NCBI GenBank assembly: GCA_051011595.1
Contig: JBPCTQ010000184.1
Location: forward strand, 1 to 15,257
Direction: 5' to 3'
DNA from: JAOUEE01 sp051011595
Lineage (GTDB): Bacteria > Actinomycetota > Acidimicrobiia > Acidimicrobiales > SHLQ01
DNA length: 15,257 bases
The translations under genes and the position numbers were made by a program. Positions 5,655 through 12,921 of this stretch are shown in pieces (position 1 is the first letter of the stretch; every line of letters starts with the position of its first letter). The notes under the pieces are model-generated. The model searched no databases. It saw nothing but the letters and a program-made list of their open reading frames with translations, and was not told where the DNA came from.

Positions 5655-7643
5655 TTGGCTGACGAAGCCACCTCCGATTCACCTGCCGATCCTGTCGACG
5701 CCACCACCGAGGCCGACACCGATTCCTCCTACGGCGCGGCCGACATCACGGTGCTGGAGGGTCTCGAAGCGGTCCGGAAACGGCCCGGGATGTACATCGG
5801 CTCCACCGGTCCCAGCGGACTGCACCACCTCGTGTACGAGGTGGTCGACAACTCCGTCGACGAGGCCATGGCCGGTCACTGCACCCGTATCGACATCACC
5901 GTGTTGCCCGACGGCGGTTGTGAGGTCATCGACAACGGTCGTGGCATACCGGTCGGCCCGCATCCCAAGTACGACGATCTGACCGCGGCCGAGGTAGTGC
6001 TCACCGTGTTGCACGCCGGCGGCAAGTTCGGCGGCGATGGCTACAAGGTGTCGGGCGGACTGCACGGAGTCGGGGTCTCGGTGGTCAACGCACTGTCGGA
6101 CCGGGTCGAGGTCGAGATCGATCGCGACGGCACCCGGCACTACATGGACTTCATCCAGGGCGGCACACCCAAGACACCACTCGAGGCTCGTGGCGAGGCC
6201 GAGCCCGACCGCACCGGTACCACGGTGCGGTTCTGGCCCGACCCCGCGATCTTCGACGAGATCTCGTTCCGATCCCAGACCCTGCTCGAACGTTTCCAGA
6301 TGATGGCGTTCCTCAATCGCAGCCTCGAGATCCGATTCCGCGACCAGCGGCCGGGCACCGAACACACCGAGTGGACAAGCTTCAAGTACGACGGCGGCAT
6401 CATCGACTTCGTCAGCCACGTCAACCAGTCCAAAGAGGCCTTGTTCGAAACCGTCGGCTACTTCGAATCGGCCGAGGAGGACCAAGAGGTCGAGGTCGCG
6501 TTCCAGTGGAACACCGCCTTCAACAGCGATGGTGTGCACAGTTTCGCCAACGGCATCACCACCATCGAGGGCGGTATGCACGAGGAGGGGTTCCGCAAGG
6601 CCCTCACCAACGTGATCAACCGGTATGCCTTCGATCGTGGTCTGCTCAAGACCGACAAGGACGAACGTCTCCAGGGTGAAGACATCCGCGAGGGTCTCAC
6701 CGCCATCATCAGCGTGCGCCTGGCCGATCCGCAGTTCGAGGGCCAGACCAAGGGCAAACTCGGCAACGTGAGCATCCGGTCGCTGGTCGAGCGGGCCACC
6801 AACGAGAAGCTGGCCGAATGGCTCGAGGAACACCCCTCCGAAGCCAAGGTCCTCATCAACAAGGCCGTGGCCGCGTCGCGTGCCCGGTTGGCCGCCCGCC
6901 AGGCCCGTGATCAGGCTCGACGCAAGTCGGCCCTCGACGGTGCCGGTATGCCCGACAAGCTCAAGGACTGTTCGTCGCGCAACCCCGACGAGTGTGAGCT
7001 GTTCATCGTGGAGGGCGACTCAGCCGGCGGGTCCGCCGTGCAGGCCCGCGATCCTCGCACCATGGCGATTCTGCCCATCCGGGGCAAGATCTTGAACGTC
7101 GAGCGGGCCCGCATCGATCGCATGTTGAAGAACGCCGAGATCCAGACCCTCATCTCGGCCATCGGGGCCGGCCTGGGCGACGAGTTCGACGTCGAGAAGA
7201 TCCGCTACGACAAGGTCATCCTGTTGTGTGATGCCGATGTCGACGGCAGCCACATCCGCACCCTGTTGTTGACCTTCTTCTTCCGCCAGATGAAAGAACT
7301 GGTCGAGCACGGCCACGTGTACATCGCCCAACCACCGCTGTACTCGACGTTGGTCGGCAAGGAGAAGATCTACCTCAAGGACGATCCGGCCAAAGACAGC
7401 TTCATGGCCGACAATCCCGATCACAGCAACGAGTTCCAGCGCCTCAAGGGCCTGGGCGAGATGGATTTCGAAGAGCTGGCCGAGACCACCATGGATCGTG
7501 ACAAGCGCACCTTGTTGCAGGTCTCGGTGGAGACCGCCGCCATCGCCGACGAGGTGTTCTCCATCTTGATGGGTGAAGACGTCGAGAGTCGCAAGCACTT
7601 CATCCAGACCAACGCCAAAGACGTCCGCTTCCTCGACATCTGA
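5655..7643 (+). CDS. gyrB: DNA gyrase subunit B
   Basis: GyrB is the ATPase half of gyrase, which introduces negative supercoils ahead of replication and transcription. From the TTG at 5655 the protein has 662 residues. An acidic N-terminal tail of about 28 residues precedes the GHKL ATPase domain: EVVDNSVDEAMAG at 62-74, DNGRGIPVG at 93-101, and GGLHGVGVSVVNALS further on. The transducer domain follows. The TOPRIM domain has EGDSAGGSA starting at Glu453 and the metal-binding DADVDGSH with Asp526, Asp528 and Asp530. It ends RFLDI, the usual terminus. An in-frame GTG at 5598 would add 19 residues of unusual composition (Cys, Trp, several Pro); the TTG is preferred because of AGAAGGG seven bases upstream and the typical ADEA-like N-terminus. 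gyrA follows after 30 bases, so both are probably co-transcribed. Confidence 0.96.
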   Translation: MADEATSDSPADPVDATTEADTDSSYGAADITVLEGLEAVRKRPGMYIGSTGPSGLHHLVYEVVDNSVDEAMAGHCTRIDITVLPDGGCEVIDNGRGIPVGPHPKYDDLTAAEVVLTVLHAGGKFGGDGYKVSGGLHGVGVSVVNALSDRVEVEIDRDGTRHYMDFIQGGTPKTPLEARGEAEPDRTGTTVRFWPDPAIFDEISFRSQTLLERFQMMAFLNRSLEIRFRDQRPGTEHTEWTSFKYDGGIIDFVSHVNQSKEALFETVGYFESAEEDQEVEVAFQWNTAFNSDGVHSFANGITTIEGGMHEEGFRKALTNVINRYAFDRGLLKTDKDERLQGEDIREGLTAIISVRLADPQFEGQTKGKLGNVSIRSLVERATNEKLAEWLEEHPSEAKVLINKAVAASRARLAARQARDQARRKSALDGAGMPDKLKDCSSRNPDECELFIVEGDSAGGSAVQARDPRTMAILPIRGKILNVERARIDRMLKNAEIQTLISAIGAGLGDEFDVEKIRYDKVILLCDADVDGSHIRTLLLTFFFRQMKELVEHGHVYIAQPPLYSTLVGKEKIYLKDDPAKDSFMADNPDHSNEFQRLKGLGEMDFEELAETTMDRDKRTLLQVSVETAAIADEVFSILMGEDVESRKHFIQTNAKDVRFLDI

Positions 7644-7673
7644 TCGCCTGATCAGATCTCCCCGAAAGGTCCC

Positions 7674-10253
7674 ATGAGCGACACCGTTCCGCCCGACGAC
7701 AACGGCGACGAAGGCACCGGACTCGAGTTCGGTGCGATCGAACCGATCGAGATCCAGGAGGAGATGGAACGCTCCTTCCTCGACTACGCGATGTCGGTCA
7801 TCGTGTCGCGCGCCCTGCCCGATGCCCGCGACGGCCTCAAGCCGGTGCACCGCCGCATCCTCTGGGGTATGTACGACCTGCGGGCCCTGCCCACTCGGCC
7901 CACCATCAAGTGCGCTCGGGTCACGGGTGAGGTCATGGGCAAGTACCACCCGCACGGCAACCTGGCCATCTACGCGGCCATGGTGCGGATGGGCCAGAGC
8001 TTCAGCCTGCGCCATCCCCTGATCCACCCCAAGGGAAACTTCGGCTACAGCCCCGACGACAGCCCGGCCGCCGAGCGCTACACCGAGTGTCGACTCAGTG
8101 CCATCGCCATGACGATGCTGGCCGACATCGACGAGGACACCGTCGACTTCGCCGACAACTACTCGGGTGAGTTCCAGGAGCCGGTGGTGCTACCGGCCCG
8201 GTTCCCCAACCTGCTGGTGAACGGCAGCCAGGGCATCGCCGTGGGTATGGCCACCAACATCCCGCCCCACAACCTGGGCGAGTCCATCGACGCCGTCACC
8301 CACCTGCTCGACAATCCCGACGCCACCCCCGACGATCTGATGGAATTCGTGAAGGGTCCCGACTTCCCCACCGGGGGTTTCATCCTGGGTCGAGCCGGCA
8401 TGCTCGACGCCTACCGAACCGGCCGCGGGTCGATCAAACTGCGGGCCAAGGCCGAGATCGACGAAGAGGGCACCACGCCGAAGATCGTCATCACCCAGCT
8501 GCCCTATCAGGTCAGCCCCAACCAGGTGCTGGTGAAGGTCAAGGAACTGGTCGAGAGCCGTGAGATCGAAGGCATCTCCGGTGCCGACGACTTCTCGGCC
8601 AAAGGCAAGACACACCTCGAGATCCGGCTGAAGCGTGATGCTCCGGCGCTGGTCATTCTTAACAACCTGTACAAGCGCACGCCGTTGCAGACGTCGTTCT
8701 CGGTGAACGCGGTGGCCCTCGTCGACGGTGTCCCCCGCACCCTGAACCTGCGCGACATGTTGGTCGCGTACGTCGATCACCAGCGTGAGGTCATCCGCCG
8801 GCGCTCCGAATACCGGCTGGCCAAGGCCGAGGCCCGTCTGCACATCGTCGACGGCCTGCTGCGGGCCCTCGATCTGATCGACGAGATCATCACGCTCATC
8901 CGGGGCAGCGACGACCGGTCGGTGGCCCGCGACGGGTTGATGGCCGAACCGTTCTCGTTCTCGGAAGTGCAGGCCAATCACATCCTCGACATGACGCTGG
9001 GGCGGCTCACCCGCCTGGGCCGCAGCGATCTCGAAGAGGAGCAGGCCACGCTGGCCGAGACCATCACCGAGCTCGAAGCGATCCTCGGTGACGATGCCAA
9101 GCTGCGGGCGGTGATCAAGGATGAGCTGACCGCGGTGCGAGAAGAGTTCGCCACCCCCCGGCTCTCCGAAGTCACCTTCGACCCCGGCGATCTCGACATC
9201 GAAGACCTCATCGATGACGAGGATCTGGTGTTCACCATGAGCCGCAACGGATACGTGAAGACCGTCTCCATCGACGAGTTCCGAACCCAGTCCCGCGGTG
9301 GTCGCGGCGTGGCCGGCGCCAACCTCAAGGACGAGGACGTGGTGATCCACATGATCCACACCACGGCCCACGCCTACTTGTTGTTCTTCAGCAATCGGGG
9401 TCGGGTGTACCGACTCAAGGCCCACCAGGTACCGATGACCACCCGCACCGCTCGCGGCACCCACATGGCCAACCTGTTGCCGTTGCAGGAAGACGAACAC
9501 GTGCAGGCCATCGTCGACACCCGCGACTACGAGACCAATCGTTACCTCGTGTTCGCCACTCGGCTGGGCCGGGTGAAGAAGACCTTGTTCACCGCCTATG
9601 ACTCGTCGCTCAAGGCCGGACTCATCGCCATCAAACTCAAGGACGAGGACGAACTGGTGGAGGTCATACCGGTCAACGAGGGCGACGATGTCTTCCTCGT
9701 GTCGCGGTTGGGCCAGACCATCCGTTTCCAGGAAGACGCTGTTCGGGCCATGGGCCGCACCGCGGCGGGCGTGAAGGGTATGCGCTTCCGCGACGACGAT
9801 CACCTCGTGGCCTGCGACGTGGCTCGGCCCGACGCCCACTTCCTCACCGTCACCTCCGAGGGGTACGGCAAACGATCCGAGCTCGAGCAGTATCCCCGAA
9901 AGGGCCGAGGTGGCCTCGGTGTCCGGGGAATCAAGATCACCGAAGGCAAAGGCGAGGTCGTGTCGGCGTTCATGGTGGGCGACGACGACGAGGTCTTCGT
10001 CATCGGCGACGGTGGCACGATCATCCGCATGCCGGTGGCCGACATCTCCGTGCAGGGCCGCTCAGCCAGCGGTGTCAGGGTCATGAATGTGGCCGAGGGG
10101 CATCAGGTGGCGGCGGTGGCTCCGGTCCTGTCGTCGCTGGAAGACGACGAGGCGTCGGGTGACGAAGTCGATGATGACGAACTCGGTGACGACGACACCG
10201 TTGATCCCGAGATGGGGTCGGACTCGACCGACCCTGCCGCCGACGGCGACTGA
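7674..10253 (+). CDS. gyrA: DNA gyrase subunit A with non-canonical quinolone pocket
   Basis: GyrA cuts and rejoins DNA in the gyrase A2B2 complex. The 859-residue protein has the breakage-reunion domain with catalytic Tyr136 in AAERYTECRL. A C-terminal six-bladed wrapping domain begins after the GyrA box QSRGGRG at 539-545, and the last 40 residues form a very acidic tail. The quinolone-determining loop reads KYHPHGNLAIYAAMVRM (90-106). Aligned on Tyr122 of E. coli GyrA, Leu97 stands for Ser83, Ala101 for Asp87, and Asn96 for Asp82. Loss of the serine and acidic anchor of the drug's metal-water bridge predicts natural quinolone insensitivity. The ATG is supported by GAAAGG six bases upstream. 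ParC is an alternative name for such proteins, but position next to gyrB and the intact GyrA box argue for gyrase. Confidence 0.96.
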   Translation: MSDTVPPDDNGDEGTGLEFGAIEPIEIQEEMERSFLDYAMSVIVSRALPDARDGLKPVHRRILWGMYDLRALPTRPTIKCARVTGEVMGKYHPHGNLAIYAAMVRMGQSFSLRHPLIHPKGNFGYSPDDSPAAERYTECRLSAIAMTMLADIDEDTVDFADNYSGEFQEPVVLPARFPNLLVNGSQGIAVGMATNIPPHNLGESIDAVTHLLDNPDATPDDLMEFVKGPDFPTGGFILGRAGMLDAYRTGRGSIKLRAKAEIDEEGTTPKIVITQLPYQVSPNQVLVKVKELVESREIEGISGADDFSAKGKTHLEIRLKRDAPALVILNNLYKRTPLQTSFSVNAVALVDGVPRTLNLRDMLVAYVDHQREVIRRRSEYRLAKAEARLHIVDGLLRALDLIDEIITLIRGSDDRSVARDGLMAEPFSFSEVQANHILDMTLGRLTRLGRSDLEEEQATLAETITELEAILGDDAKLRAVIKDELTAVREEFATPRLSEVTFDPGDLDIEDLIDDEDLVFTMSRNGYVKTVSIDEFRTQSRGGRGVAGANLKDEDVVIHMIHTTAHAYLLFFSNRGRVYRLKAHQVPMTTRTARGTHMANLLPLQEDEHVQAIVDTRDYETNRYLVFATRLGRVKKTLFTAYDSSLKAGLIAIKLKDEDELVEVIPVNEGDDVFLVSRLGQTIRFQEDAVRAMGRTAAGVKGMRFRDDDHLVACDVARPDAHFLTVTSEGYGKRSELEQYPRKGRGGLGVRGIKITEGKGEVVSAFMVGDDDEVFVIGDGGTIIRMPVADISVQGRSASGVRVMNVAEGHQVAAVAPVLSSLEDDEASGDEVDDDELGDDDTVDPEMGSDSTDPAADGD

Positions 10254-10290
10254 ACCACCTCCCCCACACAATCGAGTGGAGGAGTAACGG

Positions 10291-10632
10291 GTGTCTAAGA
10301 CAATCCCGTCCGACAACATCGCGTCCGCCCGCGGGGCGACCTTGCTGATCACCCTGTGCCTGCTGGCGGTGGTGGCGCTCGGGGCCTCGGTCATCGCCAC
10401 CAGTACCCACGGTGCCCGGGACCGAGCCCGGGCCCAGACCGCCGCCGACGCCGCCGCCCTGGCCGGCGCCGCGTCGGACCGCGATGCCGCCGCTGACTTC
10501 GCGGGCCGCAACGGGGCCGCACTACGTGGCTTCCGACGAGTCGGCGACCGGGTTCGGGTGGAAGTGACACTCGGTTCGGCCCGGGCCGCAGCCGAGGCCG
10601 AAGTGTCGTGGCAATGGATACCGATCGGCTGA
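10291..10632 (+). CDS. TadE-like small envelope protein
   Basis: This 113-residue protein resembles the actinobacterial TadE-like (Flp-pilus minor-pilin-like) family. A short basic N-terminus and GATLL lead into a hydrophobic helix (about residues 15-37). Then comes ARDRARAQTAADAAALAGA (about 42-60), the recurrent post-helix signature of TadE/TadG-like proteins. The C-terminal half is Ala/Arg-rich with a beta-like RVRVEVTL strand. It is expected to be anchored in the membrane and exposed outside, perhaps secreted after cleavage. The GTG start at 10291 is well supported by GGAGGAG (10278-10284) seven bases upstream. It begins 37 bases after gyrA and ends 3 bases before the DUF3566 gene, so it is probably co-transcribed with both. 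No tad secretion genes are visible nearby. Function is unknown. Confidence 0.75.
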   Translation: MSKTIPSDNIASARGATLLITLCLLAVVALGASVIATSTHGARDRARAQTAADAAALAGAASDRDAAADFAGRNGAALRGFRRVGDRVRVEVTLGSARAAAEAEVSWQWIPIG

Positions 10633-10635
10633 CCC

Positions 10636-11334
10636 GTGCCGGTGAGCCATTTGACCGTAGACTCGTCCTCCGTGGCGAGCGACTCAGATCTGAGCAGCGA
10701 GGCAGCGGGACCTCCGGACACCCTCGGCGATCAGCTGGAGGACTTCTTCCGCGCCACCCCCGAGGTCGACTCCGACCTCGACGCCGATCCCACCACAGCG
10801 GTGACGTCGGTCGCCGATCCCGACGACGTTCCCCGGCCCACCTGGCGTGATCGGCGGGTGGCCGGCCGGCTCCGCGCCCGCAAGGTGCGGCGCCTCATCC
10901 GCCACATCGAACCGTGGTCGGTGCTCAAGATCGCCCTGCTGTTCAACTTCTGCCTGTGGATCATCTTCATGATCGCCGGGGTGTTGATGTGGAACTTCGC
11001 CGAGCAGAGCGACACCCTCGACAACATCGAGAAGTTCATCAAGGAACTGTTCGCCCTCGAGGAGTTCGAATTCGACGGCGACAAGATCTTCGAGGCCTCG
11101 GCCATCGGCGGTTTGGTGTTGGTGGTGGCGCTCACCGGCTTCGCCGTTCTCATGGCGGTGTTGTTCAACCTGATCTCCGATCTCACCGGAGGCCTGCGCG
11201 CCACGGTCATCGAGGAAGAGACGGCTCGGGTGTTCGTCCCGCCGGGCAAGACCGCCGGCGAGCTCGACCAGCCGAGCGATCCCGAGCTTCCGGTCGGTTC
11301 TCCAGCCGGTCCTGAACCCCCTGCCATCGAGTAG
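10636..11334 (+). CDS. DUF3566 transmembrane protein
   Basis: DUF3566 proteins are two-helix membrane proteins typically encoded just downstream of gyrA in actinobacteria; their role is not established. The product (232 residues from GTG 10636) has an acidic, Ser/Asp-rich cytoplasmic N-terminus (1-68) and a basic stretch RDRRVAGRLRARKVRR (71-86). TM1 is about 97-120, preceded by the DUF3566 motif HIEPWSVLKIALLFNF. A short loop follows, then TM2 at about 156-180 followed by LISDLTGGLRATVIEEE, also family-typical. The C-terminal tail is Pro-rich. The start is uncertain: GTG codons at 10636, 10642 and 10672 are all in frame and none has a Shine-Dalgarno. TAGACT at 10658-10663 could serve a leaderless transcript beginning at the GTG at 10672. 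Confidence 0.85.
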   Translation: MPVSHLTVDSSSVASDSDLSSEAAGPPDTLGDQLEDFFRATPEVDSDLDADPTTAVTSVADPDDVPRPTWRDRRVAGRLRARKVRRLIRHIEPWSVLKIALLFNFCLWIIFMIAGVLMWNFAEQSDTLDNIEKFIKELFALEEFEFDGDKIFEASAIGGLVLVVALTGFAVLMAVLFNLISDLTGGLRATVIEEETARVFVPPGKTAGELDQPSDPELPVGSPAGPEPPAIE

Positions 11335-11355
11335 CGAATCGGCCACGGCCACCGG

Positions 11356-11361
11356 TACCGT
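11356..11361 (+). promoter_or_regulatory. candidate tRNA-Ile -10 element
   Basis: TACCGT fits TAnnnT and is preceded by GG, giving GGTACCGT. This is the same GGTAnnnT shape as the candidate gyrB (GGTAAACT) and dnaA (GGTACGGT) elements. It ends 11 bases before the tRNA 5' end. No convincing -35 is seen. Confidence 0.3.
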
Positions 11362-11372
11362 GCAACCGCCTC

Positions 11373-11446
<74 letters not shown>

Positions 11447-11463
11447 CATCACCTGGTTGCCGA

Positions 11464-11488
11464 GACCGGGTACCCGGTCCGAGACCGG
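11464..11488 (+). terminator. competing hairpins downstream of tRNA-Ile
   Basis: GACCGGGTACCCGGTC (11464-11479) is a perfect 16-base palindrome that folds as a six-pair stem with loop GUAC. Its right arm CCGGTC (11474-11479) can pair instead with a second GACCGG at 11483-11488 across a three-base loop. The two folds are mutually exclusive. The element sits 17 bases past the tRNA and is a likely 3' processing or termination structure, but no T-run follows. Confidence 0.5.
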
Positions 11489-11494
11489 CGGAAC

Positions 11495-11517
11495 GGTCCT
11501 CGGACCAGCGTGGTCCG
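11495..11517 (+). promoter_or_regulatory. second competing hairpin pair before the microprotein gene
   Basis: GGTCC (11495-11499), CGGACC (11501-11506) and GGTCCG (11512-11517) lie in a row. The middle element can pair with either neighbour; the downstream pairing (six pairs, loop AGCGT) is the more plausible. The structure ends nine bases before the strong ribosome site at 11526-11534, so it could influence access to it if this region is transcribed as a leader. Confidence 0.4.
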
Positions 11518-11525
11518 CCAGTGGT

Positions 11526-11534
11526 GGGAGGAAG
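11526..11534 (+). promoter_or_regulatory. strong ribosome binding site of the 46-residue gene
   Basis: GGGAGGAAG contains the full GGAGG core and ends four bases before ATG 11539 (seven bases from GGAGG). It is among the best Shine-Dalgarno sequences in the window and is the main evidence that the short frame downstream is translated. Confidence 0.75.
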
Positions 11535-11538
11535 TCCG

Positions 11539-11679
11539 ATGATCCAGGCCATCCGGCGAGCAGCCGTAGCCCTCGGTGTGGGCGCAGCCATCGCGGCGTT
11601 CCTCCGGTTGCGCGGATCAGGGGGTACTCCTCCCCAGAGCGGCGGGTGGCGTCAGCTCTCCGGACCGGACATGGACTGA
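11539..11679 (+). CDS. 46-residue membrane microprotein (unrecognised)
   Basis: The frame from ATG 11539 to TGA 11677-11679 encodes 46 residues. A start MIQAIRRAAV with two arginines leads into ALGVGAAIAAFLRL (about 9-24), a short hydrophobic helix. A Gly/Pro/Ser-rich tail follows that contains GGWRQLSGPDMD. It looks like a single-span or membrane-associated peptide with the basic side inside. It has a strong ribosome site and ends two bases before the ATG of the downstream dehydrogenase, so the two are probably translated as a unit. Its position after gyrA, DUF3566 and tRNA-Ile matches that of the tiny DLW-39-family protein of other actinobacteria, which also has one hydrophobic helix and a Trp-containing tail. 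The sequence match is too weak to assign that name. Confidence 0.6.
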   Translation: MIQAIRRAAVALGVGAAIAAFLRLRGSGGTPPQSGGWRQLSGPDMD

Positions 11680-11681
11680 CC

Positions 11682-12680
11682 ATGGTGCGGGTGGCCATCG
11701 TCGGGGCCGGCGCCGTCGGAGCCCGGGCGGCCCGCCAATTGCTGGCCACCGCCAGCGTGGCCGAGGTGGTCATCCGGGACCAGAAACGGGCGGTTGCCGA
11801 TGCGGTGGCTCGTTCGCTGGGGAGTGGTGCCCGGGTCGATCGGGCCCGCGACCACGATCTCCCCGATGTCGACGTGTTGTTGTTGGCCACCCCGGCCGGA
11901 CACCACGTCGACTGGGCCCGCCAGGCCCTGATCGCCGAGATACCCGTGGTGTCGGTGTCCGATGACGTCGACGACGTGGCCGCCCTGCTGCGGCTCGATT
12001 CGCGGGCCCGGGCGTGTGGTGTGCCCTTGGTTGCCGGTGCTGGTTTCATGCCCGGTCTCACCGGTCTTTTGGCCGCCCACGGAGCCGCCGGCTTCGACGA
12101 GGTGCACGAGATCCACGTGGCCAAGATGGGAACCGGCGGACCAGCGTGTGCCCGCCAGCACCACCGCGCCCTGCGGGCCGCAGCCGAGGACTGGCGCGCC
12201 GGTGAATGGGTGAAGCGGGCGGGTGGCTCGGGTCGAGAGCTGTCGTGGTTTCCCAGTCCCGTTGACGCCCACGACTGCTACCGAGCGGCCCTGCCCGACA
12301 CTCGGCTGCTCCAGGCCAGCTTTCCCACCGCCGAACGCATCACTAGCCGGGTGGCGGCCACCCGTCGGGATCGGCTGACGATGCACCTCCCGATGATGCG
12401 CCAGCCCCACCCCGAGGGACTCGAGGGTGCCGTGCGAGTCGAGCTTCGGGGTTTGTGCGGCGGAACCAGTGTCACCAAGGTGTTCGGGGCGGTCCATCCT
12501 CCGGCGGTTGCGGCCGGAACGGTGGCGGCTCTGACCGTCAGCTGGATTCTCCAGAATCGGGTCACCGCGGCCGGCTCCAGCCCATTGAGCGGCGCCGTCG
12601 ATGCCGGCGAGTTTCTGATCGAGCTGGGGGCCCGGGGCCTCACCACCGTGGTCTTCGAAGGCCTCGACACCACTAGCTGA
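11682..12680 (+). CDS. Saccharopine-dehydrogenase-like NAD(P)-binding protein
   Basis: The 332-residue product begins MVRVAIVGAGAVGARAARQL, a Rossmann fold with the dinucleotide motif GAGAVG at 8-13. It continues with VAEVVIRDQ (end of the second strand), DVDVLLLATPAGHHVDWARQAL and IPVVSVSDD. The layout is that of saccharopine dehydrogenase or Gfo/Idh-type oxidoreductases. The middle holds LVAGAGFMPGLTGLLAAHGA, also typical of saccharopine-dehydrogenase-like proteins. The substrate cannot be named. ATG 11682 is chosen because the Rossmann fold starts there and it lies two bases after the microprotein stop; the frame is open upstream to 11457, but that part crosses structured non-coding sequence. 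No own Shine-Dalgarno is visible, which suggests coupling. A terminator follows at once. Confidence 0.75.
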   Translation: MVRVAIVGAGAVGARAARQLLATASVAEVVIRDQKRAVADAVARSLGSGARVDRARDHDLPDVDVLLLATPAGHHVDWARQALIAEIPVVSVSDDVDDVAALLRLDSRARACGVPLVAGAGFMPGLTGLLAAHGAAGFDEVHEIHVAKMGTGGPACARQHHRALRAAAEDWRAGEWVKRAGGSGRELSWFPSPVDAHDCYRAALPDTRLLQASFPTAERITSRVAATRRDRLTMHLPMMRQPHPEGLEGAVRVELRGLCGGTSVTKVFGAVHPPAVAAGTVAALTVSWILQNRVTAAGSSPLSGAVDAGEFLIELGARGLTTVVFEGLDTTS

Positions 12681-12690
12681 AATCAGCCCA

Positions 12691-12714
12691 AAAACCCGGC
12701 TGTGGCCCGGTTTT
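12691..12714 (+). terminator. A/T-flanked terminator after the dehydrogenase gene
   Basis: AAAACC (12691-12696) pairs with GGTTTT (12709-12714). After one C-C mismatch GG pairs with CC, leaving loop CTGTGG. The flanking A-run and T-run mean it could act in both directions. It lies 10 bases after the dehydrogenase stop and is the best classical intrinsic terminator in the window. Confidence 0.6.
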
Positions 12715-12827
12715 GACGTGGTTCGGTGGGCCCACAAGACCCGCCCGAAATTGGTTCGAAAGCCTGCTCAAGGTCACGAACCGACTGGTCGAAGACCGGG
12801 GTGAGGGTTGGGGTGAAAAGAAATTCC

Positions 12828-12855
12828 TAAAGGTTCTCCCGCGTCGGGTCGAAAC
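12828..12855 (+). promoter_or_regulatory. sigma28/WhiG-type promoter-like sequence before the sigma gene
   Basis: TAAA (12828-12831), inside CCTAAAGGTT, is followed after 16 bases by GTCGAAAC (12848-12855), which matches five of eight positions of GCCGATAA. FliA/SigD/WhiG promoters have the form TAAA, about 15-16 bases, then GCCGATAA. Transcription would start about 60 bases before the sigma ATG. Because the downstream gene encodes that class of sigma factor, positive autoregulation is suggested. The -10 match is imperfect. Confidence 0.4.
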
Positions 12856-12921
12856 ATCTGAACGTTGCATAAACACGTCGGCCCCAACAGCTGACACGAA
12901 CTTGGGTGAGGGCGATCCACC

